From: Imbricaverruca yamaguchii
Lineage: Eukaryota; Arthropoda; Thecostraca; Neoverrucidae
Length of the DNA stretch: 64,000 nt
Reading direction: 5' to 3'
Assembly (NCBI GenBank): GCA_034440575.1
Contig: JAOTOL010001463.1
Coordinates: forward strand, 482,001-546,000
Shown: positions 56,071 to 64,000 of the stretch, piece after piece
Layout of the letters: each line of letters begins with the position of its first letter
How positions within the stretch are numbered: the first letter of the stretch is position 1
Position numbers and translations under genes: made by a program
Notes under the pieces: model-generated
Database searches by the model: none
The model's input: only the letters and a program-made list of their open reading frames with translations
Told to the model about the DNA's origin: nothing

Positions 56071-56258
56071 AGTGGCGCAGCCAGTATTTTGGTGGGGGCA
56101 GAGCCCGACCAAAAGACAAGACAATGAAACAGAGACTCGGCGCACGATGCGCGCCAAAAATTTAGTGTTTGTGTGGTAAAAAACATGGAAACGTCTTGTT
56201 TCCTCTGGAGTGCTTTTGTTTTTTTAATGGTGGGGCAGGCATCCTTGGCTGCACCGCT
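56070..56258. mobile_element. hAT-like MITE fragment
   Basis: It starts CAGTGGCGCAGCCAG + TATTTTGGTGGGGGCA and ends GGTGGGGCAGGC + ATCCTTGGCTGCACCGCT, an imperfect inverted match. The CAGTGGCG start is widespread among animal hAT elements. No matching 8-bp TSD. Confidence 0.55.
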
Positions 56259-56259
56259 T

Positions 56260-57480
56260 CTTTCGACACTCAACATGTATTTCTTGAGGTAATTTTCACG
56301 AAAACTATCGCTGTGAAACGAATCTGAAACCTCTGCACCTAGACGCACACCATTATTCTTGTTTTAATTTCAATCTGTCTTGGAAGAATGACAGGCCACC
56401 AACTAGAAACATCCTGAAAGGTTATTAATTACTTTAAATCGCAAGTATTATTTAGTTAGCTGCGCGGCTTTAATTTGTTTCATGAGACTGAAAATCGCCT
56501 TGACAATGCTTTACTCATCGGCCGTGTCCTCCATTGCAAATCGTCCATAGACGATTGCACGCCATTTCGACATTTGGCGCATAGTGTTTCATCGCATGCT
56601 CCATTGACAATTTGCTACGCTTGGTGGTTGGACTCTCAGGCAGCTGACGGTGTGAATAATGATCTGCTTTCTAGCTCAATCAACATACATCCCACCAGGC
56701 GAAAAGTAAGGTTTATTTTGACTACCAACTAACGCTGACGACCTGATGGTCTTTATTGGCTCGCATGTGGACCACCAAACGAGGATTTTTACACTGCGAT
56801 GTCACGGTTATGAATCTCAGGATGAAGCATTTTGCGACAAATATGTATCTGACTATTGGATGTTTAGTATATCCCTACACATACACATACAATGCACATG
56901 CATAATAATTGTTTTATTTTTAACTGCAGAGTTTACAACAAAATAGCAATTGTTGCGGTTGAAACCTACTCGTCAACACGGTACACCATGCCATCAACTA
57001 AATCAAGAAAATTATTATAATAACGGTATAAATAAATATAAAATTATTATAAAGATGAGAATAAACTTGAAGATAGCGCTTGGAGTGGTTCATGGTGGAA
57101 GGATTGTGTGGTCAAGGCTGTCGGGCACCGATGCAACAAAGGAGGCTGACGAAGCTGATGCACATAGTCCTGCTTGTTCCGCGTTATGTTGAGATGCTTC
57201 ATAAACAAACAGGTGAGGACCACGTCGAGTGAAATGTGACCGTGGGTGATGTTATTTTGTGGCATATATTTTGTTCGCTTACCCTCGATTTATGTACTGC
57301 CGGTTGTCTATGAAGTTGTTGGCTTCCGATCAGGTCAATTTACGCTTTTCCGTATTGAGTGAAAGCGTATTGCGAATATTGCAATTTCGTATCGGGTGAA
57401 GAAAATTGACTTTGTGGATGACTATGTCATCAAAAATGTGATGTAGAGTATGTAATAAACATTCTGGTTTAAGATATTTG
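56260..57480. other. Intergenic, nothing recognised
   Basis: AT-rich with random short ORFs. Confidence 0.4.
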
Positions 57481-58006
57481 TCCAAAGTGAAAGGTTTTAG
57501 GTCAGATCAAGCCCAGGTGTATTCTGCGCAATTACATCGTTTACAGAATCCTGCTGTTATCCGTGGAATGATATTGAACTCAGCTTCAGTACCGCCCAAG
57601 TCATGGAACATTGAATGTCGAATGTTGACATTGAATGTACAGCCGATGACCTAAGATGTTTTAGCCTCGTGTGATCTGACCTTATTTGTCCTGATTTGAT
57701 CTGTCCATATAATCACATCTTAAGGGGTGTATGCTTAGGTGAATGATGAGGTGATCTTTCTATTTATATGTTCATTGTTCCAGTGTAATCTGGGGTCAGG
57801 TCATCCGGTCAGAAACTGGGAAGTTTGCACATGACGTTTCAGTATCATATCAGTTTTTCTTGAGCAAAATGAGTACTTCTGAAGGGATACTCAAGATTGA
57901 ACTCACTTGATTCGAACATGCGGCGTGACCTGACCTGACCATATAATTTTGGGATAACATGCAGATATACATATTTTGCTTGAATAGTTCTGTTGATAGA
58001 AATCGA

Positions 58007-58086
<80 letters not shown>

Positions 58087-58640
58087 CATATATATTCTTG
58101 CTTCCTGGGTCATTTCCCAAGATAAATGGCATGCTACGTGGTTGAGCTATTATAACCTTCGAGAACCTTAGCATGGCCGAAAATGAAGAATTTAGCTGCG
58201 ATATGAACTCTAGACTAAGCTGGTTTTCAAGCCTGATTCTGACCCGTCCCAACCTACGTTGTCTTGACTATGATCAACTTAACTGCACCCATATACCTTA
58301 GTTTCCAAGCAATATACCGAAAGAAAAGAAGCATCGCCTTTTCAAAACAATTTCCGTGGAATTACAAGGAAGTCAATTTGTTTTCATATAATGAGCTTTG
58401 GGGCCCTAATTTTCGATAATAAATTAACGATAAGGTGTGCGTCTGGTTCGGTATGACCAGGCATTTTTATCGTGTTTTGCATTTTATCATAAGTTTCATA
58501 GATCGGAAGCTAGTTGGGGCGGATGAGGGAGATCCCCGGCCAGGCGGAGATGGATTTGCTGGTCCACTGGCGAGGATTAGGCATTCATTTCATTCGACGA
58601 AGATGAATCCATTGAAGATGTCTACCAGAAAGGTGCGTAC
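57480..58640 (+). repeat. Diverged duplicated segment D, copy 1
   Basis: It shares several blocks with 59.5-60.2 kb in the same order: RGGTCA..GGTCAGAA, TTTCAGTATCAYATCAGTT and CCGGCC.GG.G..GATGG.TTT. It contains an exon-like stretch (58501-58630) between TTTCATAG and AAAG|GTGCGT, but I do not recognise its product. A (TA)n run interrupts it. Confidence 0.35.
58010..58085. repeat. (TA)n microsatellite
   Basis: About 75 bp of alternating TA. Confidence 0.95.
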
Positions 58641-59499
58641 GTAATGTCTTCCAACCTATGCTATGATTCCGTAAAACGGGCCTTGATGAGATCTGGCTGA
58701 TGACTCAGGTCGGGTCCACGCCGATATGGTCACAACTATGGCTAGCTGGCACACCTGCACACCTGTTAAGTCAAGTCTGAATCATGCTCATATCATGTCT
58801 TCGTCTGAGGAAGTGTTCCAGCGCCAGTGGTCTTTGCAGATATGCTCGTGACCCCGCCTGGTGTCCACGATACCGGACCGGTTCAGGCACATCATACCCG
58901 TTCCAAGACGGGGATCGTCACCTGGAATAAAACAGCTAATATAGGCAATCATTGACTATGGTTCTGATTTTTAGAGACATCTCCCATGAACCATCGTGTT
59001 ATCTGCGATTTTGTCCGCAAACTTGACCCACTTCTGAACAAGACAGCCTACTTCTTTCAGTCGGACCTATCCTTGCCGCAAGAGCAATGGCAAGCACCGG
59101 ACGTCGGACCTCAATCGTCCAGCGGATAATACCTGATACCAGTTAGAGAGATGGAATCTGGCCGGCCGGCGGTCGCTGCTCCGTTCCGGTGCCAAATACT
59201 TGCGATGAGCCACTTGCAGCAGCACGATTTAGCTGCTTGGACAAGATGTGAGAACAGCTGGCCAGGGGAAACAGCTCAGACCATCTGGCCAACACAGCTA
59301 CGTGAGGGGTCCCATACAGAGCCTACAGAAGAGTACAAAAGGAACCAAATCCAAAGTTAACGGTATACGGTCAGGTTATTTATCACGTATTTTCAACACA
59401 TTGCCATCTTATAATTCATGTTGCTGTTTTTATCGAGTGATACCTGAATTCGATTTCGGCGTCGCCTAAATAGGGGAACATGACAATGGATGGCCAACG

Positions 59500-60362
59500 A
59501 ATAACCTGTGCTGACCTAACCTCATATCATCTCACCCTATTTGATCTGATTTTACATTTCCTTGGAATTACTTTCCAAGCAGTGCACACATTGATGAAAG
59601 CTGAAGAGATCGTCTTAGGAATATATGCGTTGTCCCAGCGTGACCTGTTATCAGGTCACCAGATCAGAAGCTGTAGAACTTACGAAGATATTTCAGTATC
59701 ACATCAGTTCTTCTAGGGACACAATAATTATACCTCAAAAGTGATGTTCCGGAAATATTCAACCATGGAATTGAATTCAACAGTTGCATGACCTGACGGT
59801 ACGGCATGTCCTGATCTCTCAAGATTTTGAACGTCAATTAGTTAGATGCAGTTTGCTTGCATAATTATGTTGCAAAGACCCGATACATATGTTTTGATAT
59901 CTTCCACACCATTGAGCAGAATAGATGCCATGTCAGTGAATTGACCTATCATGATCTCTAGTGACCTCAGCATGGCCGAAGTCAAATATATATGTAAGAT
60001 ATGAGTTCCGAGCCACCTTAACTTGCCGGTGGTATTTTCCGTGCGTTTCTAATATACATAGTTCGGAATGTGGTTTCCAGCCTCCGGCCTGGTGATGGTG
60101 GATTTTCCGGCCAGCCTGACGAGAGATAAATCAAGACTCTTTTCACTGTCAAAAGCCCTCAACTCTCCGTTCAACTCGTCTTCCAGTTCCTATTCAAAAC
60201 GTAGCAGTGGCGAATGTGATGACGGTGGTGACTGCAGTGGCAGTTACAAAGTTACACTTGCAATGATGGAAAGAACATGTAAAAAGGAGCAGGGAGAACA
60301 CAATGGAGCGCCAGAAACAATGGCAGCAACTTCTGTCAGTGAAACTTGGGATAGTTTCTAGC
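59500..60362 (+). repeat. Diverged duplicated segment D, copy 2
   Basis: The same block order as 57.5-58.6 kb. An open frame at 60068-60361 has a Ser-rich stretch (NSSSSSYSKRSSGE) following GTTTCCAG. It may be an exon-like remnant, but there is no family match. Confidence 0.35.
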
Positions 60363-60740
60363 CGAGTAATAGCGAATAGCTGGTATGAGTCGATATTCAA
60401 TTGGGTTGGGGTAACGTACAAGATGTGGAATACAAACTACAACATGGCTTAAACACTTGATTACAAGTTGACAACTACACATATAGGCCTGTCACAAGGC
60501 AGCTTGAGCATGATAGCAAGAATACTGGAACAGGGGAGGTCCGTGGCACCCAAATGAGGTGAGGCAATAAGAATCGGGACTGTACCCCCTCCCCCTCCCC
60601 AGAACAAAATGTCCTCGGATTTTCCCAACTTTATTTCCTTGGTTCCGAAAATTCACAGCTGTTTCTTTCAGGGGTTGCATCTGGCTAAACATTTTGAGGA
60701 AGGGATGCATTTGAACCTTCCCGGAGGGGAGTCGTATCAT

Positions 60741-60758
60741 ATACATACATACATATAT

Positions 60759-60817
<59 letters not shown>

Positions 60818-60818
60818 G
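60741..60818. repeat. (TA)n microsatellite, interrupted
   Basis: CATACATACATATATAAC followed by two TA runs. Confidence 0.95.
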
Positions 60819-60914
60819 TTGCATAAATAGCTTTAAGGTGTTTCATGAATCCTTGAACTTTGTATGTCCAATGCAATGCATGCGACGGTAACTAAGATGG
60901 TGGGACCACTGATT

Positions 60915-61312
60915 TAATGCTTTTCAGGTTGTGAGCAAAATAACACCAAAAAGTGTGTTTTTAGTTGGGTAACATACCATCAAAAGAAATGTCTAAAACA
61001 TGAAGAAAAAAAATCCAACATAACATAGCCTATCCTAGACAAACGTCACTTTGAGTAATTTTTTTCCGAAAAAGTTATACGAAATAAAGCAATTTATTGA
61101 CTGAAAACCATTGAAGTAAAAAAAACCAAGTCAATCCTAACCTAACCTAAACTGCTTTTAAAGAAAAAGTGATTTCCAAAATAAAAACCCACCCTAGAAA
61201 AACTAACCTAACGAAGGCAACCCTGACCCATGTGTTTGTTCTATGGAGGAAAATGTGTGTAAAAGTTAATTTTGTTTGCTTGTTTGTCTTGTTACCACCT
61301 TAAACAATATTA
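60915..61312 (+). repeat. Dispersed repeat family R2, copy 2
   Basis: Shares AAAATAACACCAAAAAG, AACATAACATAGCC, CTAACCTAACCTAAAC and TGTTCTATGGAGGAAAATG + TGTGTAAAAGTTA with 39.37-39.81 kb. It sits directly upstream of a CR1 fragment. Confidence 0.6.
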
Positions 61313-61344
61313 CCTTCTATTCTTGGTGAAATGAATGCTCATTG

Positions 61345-62392
61345 AGATGTAAGTTTTTTTCCCAGGGGTCAGTACTGGGGCCACTACTGTTCATTATATT
61401 TGTAAATAACATTGAAAGTGGAATAAGCAGCAAAGATTTGAAATTTGCGGATGATTTGAAGGTCTTTAGGGCAATAACAGGTCAAAATGAGCATATCTCA
61501 CTGCAAAAAGACTTAGACGATCTTGTGAAGTGGTCCGAAGAATGGCAAATGACATTTAATTTCTATAAGAGCAAAATCATGCATGTAGGTAAGCAGCATA
61601 TGAAGGCTCCATACTTGATGAGTGGCCAAGTGCTATCAATGACTCAACAGGAGAAGGATTTAGGTGTTATTCTAAACACAAAATTGGGGGCATCAGAACA
61701 GACCCAGGAAGCCAGGAAGAAGGCACTGAGAATGCTCGGGGCAATAAATAGGAATGTATCATACAGAAGTGAGGAAGTCATCAGGAAACTTTACTGTGCA
61801 TATGTCAGGCCACATTTGGAATACTGCATCCAAGCTTGGTCTCCTAGCTATGAAAAAGATTGTTGGCTTTTAGAGAGAGTACAAAAGAGGGCTACAAAAA
61901 TGGTTAATGGTATAAGCAACCTGGCATATGAGGAAAGATTGAAGAAATTGAATATGTTTTCACTTAGATATAGAAGTCTGAGAGGAGATCTCATCGCGGT
62001 CTTTAAATTTGTCCATGGTCTGGAGAGGGGATATCTTGGGGAAATGTTTGAATTTAACAGAAATGCTGCAATTAGAGGACATCAATTCAAAATTAAAGTT
62101 AAACACAGCAGAACAAGGTTAAGACCGACTTTCTTCACCAACGGGGTAGTGGAACACTGGAACCAGCTGCCAGAAATCATTGTCAATAGGAGGACATTGC
62201 ACATCTTTAAAAACAGCATAGACAATCATTCTAAGAATAGAGGGCTTGCTTTCCAGGATTACAGGGAGGGCTGATTGACAGATTTGGTGGGCAACTTTTT
62301 GAGTGTACAGAGTGCAACCAAGAAGGGCCCTTGTGGCTCATAGTTGTGCTAATCTTTTATGTCTTTATGTCTTCATGTCTAAGTACAACTTG
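61345..62392 (+). mobile_element. 5'-truncated CR1-type LINE with a 310-codon open frame
   Basis: The frame 61342-62274 is open from the palm of the reverse transcriptase to the natural C-terminus. It has SVLGPLLFIIFVNNIESG, the catalytic FADD box (residues 35-38), LGVILN, the thumb YVRPHLEY..W, the CR1 C-terminal LRGDLIAVFKF and WNQLPE blocks, and a stop. The RT fingers, the first catalytic Asp and the endonuclease are missing, so it is a dead-on-arrival copy. The first codons upstream of QGSVLGP are flanking DNA. The 3' tail is TTTATGTCTTTATGTC + TTCATGTC. Confidence 0.95.
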
Positions 62393-63570
62393 AATTCCTT
62401 ATGTCCAAAAAAGGTGCCAATTCCTAAAGACATGAATTTAAAATCCTTTCAAATTACATCAAGACGCACATTTTAAAACCAAAACTGCCCTAGGAACTTC
62501 TTCTACGTATTTGCTTAAATTTGCACGCGTTGTTCAGATCCAACAATTTAATTTTGAGTTGTTTGGTACAGCAAAACAAAAACTAATTCACACAAAATTT
62601 GACATTCCTTATATTTGGAAACCTTAGCAGGTGCATAACTATTTAAGCATGAGCTCAGAGCAACGCTATTTCATACAATGTCAAATGTTTTGCATAATAT
62701 GAGAGTGAAGAACAAATTTGCTGCAAATCAGTTTTTGGGCTGGACTGATGTCCGTCTTGGAAACACTGGTGAATGCATGGAATTTACAAAGCTAAGCATC
62801 ACATCAAAGTTCAGTTAGAGTCCACTGGTAACTAACAAACTTCCTCATTGGGCCTTCGGTTCTAGTATTTGCCACTTATCATACCGACCTAAGTGGATGG
62901 TTATGTAACTTGCTCCTGCCCTTCAATTTCGCACATTCCCTTATTCTCACGAATACATGGGAATATTTTTGTTCTGCAAAACATGGGCAGATGTACCTGA
63001 AAGATGTTACTTACACAGCGATCTCCATTAAGAGTAAAATGGAATTTACTCCAAAAATGCAGCATACCCTGCGCTTGCCATGAAATGAACGCGCTATATA
63101 TGGCGAAATGTGCCAGAGGCTTGCTTTTGCCGACCGGTGATAGAGCTGTTTTGAAGCTATGATGTAAATTTCAACTTCAATTTTCACCATAATTATGAAT
63201 CATCAATGCATATTTGTGTCCAGTTGTTCAACTTTCATATTTTCCAGTAGATACAAGCATCATTTGTATGAAAATAACATACAAAAATATTTTCCAGCTC
63301 TACTCAGGTGAGGCACTTCCTTAGTGCCTTACATGGGCCGACCGTCCCTGTACTGGAGGTTGAAATGAGTCTAGGCAGGACGTTGGCTTCCTTCCAATAA
63401 ATGGCGCCACCAGCGCAGGATCCCGATGCCAGGAAGGAATATAGTTACTAGTTACGGCCACTTTGAGTAGATGGTGAAACAGTGGTTGATGATTGTGATA
63501 CAGTTGAGTCCTCTAGCAAACAATTCTCATCAGTCTTTACAAAATAAAACTCAGGTATATTTGAAACCAC
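62393..63570. other. Intergenic, nothing recognised
   Basis: AT-rich spacer with no repeat signature I can name. Confidence 0.4.
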
Positions 63571-63574
63571 TGAA

Positions 63575-63998
63575 AGTTATGTTATGGCAGATGATGGGTT
63601 GGAATATTTGACAAAAACTATAGAAGATGTGGAAACACAGTTGAAGGACATAAACCTAATAATGCTGCTGGACCGGATGATATATATGCTGGAATCCTAG
63701 ACGAGAACTCCGGATTTAGTGGTTCCCTAAGTATCATTTTCAGGAGGTTTATGAACTATTCTGAAGTACCTGGAGATTAGGTCGAGATGCAAATGTAGTA
63801 CAACTTGTAAAAAGAGAAGCATGAAGTGTGTATGAAACTACTGCTCAGTCAGTCGGACGACCTCAGTAGTTTGTAAGGTAATACAAAACTGGCCTAAGAC
63901 GATGTTCAGACTTTTCTAGATAAACACAAACATTTTCAGGGATAGTCAACATGTCAACATGGACTTCCAACTGTTAGACCTTCCTTAGCTAACCTACT
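63575..63998 (+). mobile_element. CR1-type LINE fragment, RT fingers region, decayed
   Basis: A broken frame reads NNAAGPDDIYAGILDEN and LSIIFRRFMNYSEVPGD, the well-known AAGPDGI..ILKE and VPxxW blocks just before the NYRPVSLTS region. Stops interrupt it, and it runs toward the window end. Confidence 0.8.
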
Positions 63999-64000
63999 GG

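Noticed and set aside
61130..61160. Arthropod-type telomeric repeat (CCTAA)n
   Set aside because: Only two to three units (CCTAACCTAACCTAAA) inside a dispersed repeat that also occurs at 39.4-39.8 kb.

Overview
This is eukaryotic, intron-rich nuclear DNA from an animal, probably an invertebrate. It has GT/GC-AG introns, CR1-type LINEs, tRNA-derived SINEs, MITEs, long (TA)n tracts and minisatellites. I see no bacterial-style gene order. The phylum cannot be fixed from the sequence alone. One protein-coding gene is well supported and fills more than half the window. It is the SDA1 homologue (SDAD1), a nucleolar factor of 60S ribosome biogenesis. It lies on the minus strand, from its ATG at 38641 to its stop at 5650. 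I assembled 16 coding exons (2226 nt, 741 codons plus stop). Every junction is in phase, and the product aligns collinearly with animal SDAD1 from end to end. A CRE-type palindrome lies about 165 bp upstream of the ATG, and an AATAAA signal lies about 195 bp past the stop. LAYOUT. 1-5.4 kb: SDAD1 downstream flank, holding a TTAA-flanked MITE (140-1026) that carries a nested 39-bp retroposed insertion, and a 2x150-bp duplication. 5.6-38.6 kb: SDAD1. Its introns hold a 72-bp array (10.0-10.5 kb), a 43-bp minisatellite (13.0-13.6 kb), a 71-bp minisatellite that has captured the 3' splice site and first codons of exon 11 (20.6-21.2 kb), a 690-bp hAT-like MITE with an 8-bp TSD (22.1-22.8 kb), decayed duplicates of the end of exon 8 (27.8-27.95 kb), a textbook SINE with a 14-bp TSD (33.9-34.1 kb), and a 1.5-kb inverted repeat of two MITE copies in intron 1 (35.5-37.0 kb). 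39-64 kb: no gene I can support. It is a mosaic of CR1 fragments (40.2-41.0, 49.6-51.1, 61.4-62.4 and 63.6-64.0 kb), a 2.6-kb degenerate array with a unit near 21 bp (43.6-46.2 kb), a 1047-bp LINE insertion with a 13-bp TSD (46.3-47.3 kb), microsatellites and older repeats. MAIN OBSERVATION. A 30-62 bp sequence recurs through the window and is bounded by 8-15 bp target-site duplications in six cases. It is the extreme 3' end of the LINE seen whole at 46286-47332. It can fold into a GC-rich hairpin and ends in an AACCAACC tail. Several copies stop at or inside the 5' arm of that hairpin. One lies directly upstream of the SDAD1 exon 8 acceptor. One is confirmed by an empty site in a sister MITE copy in the same window.
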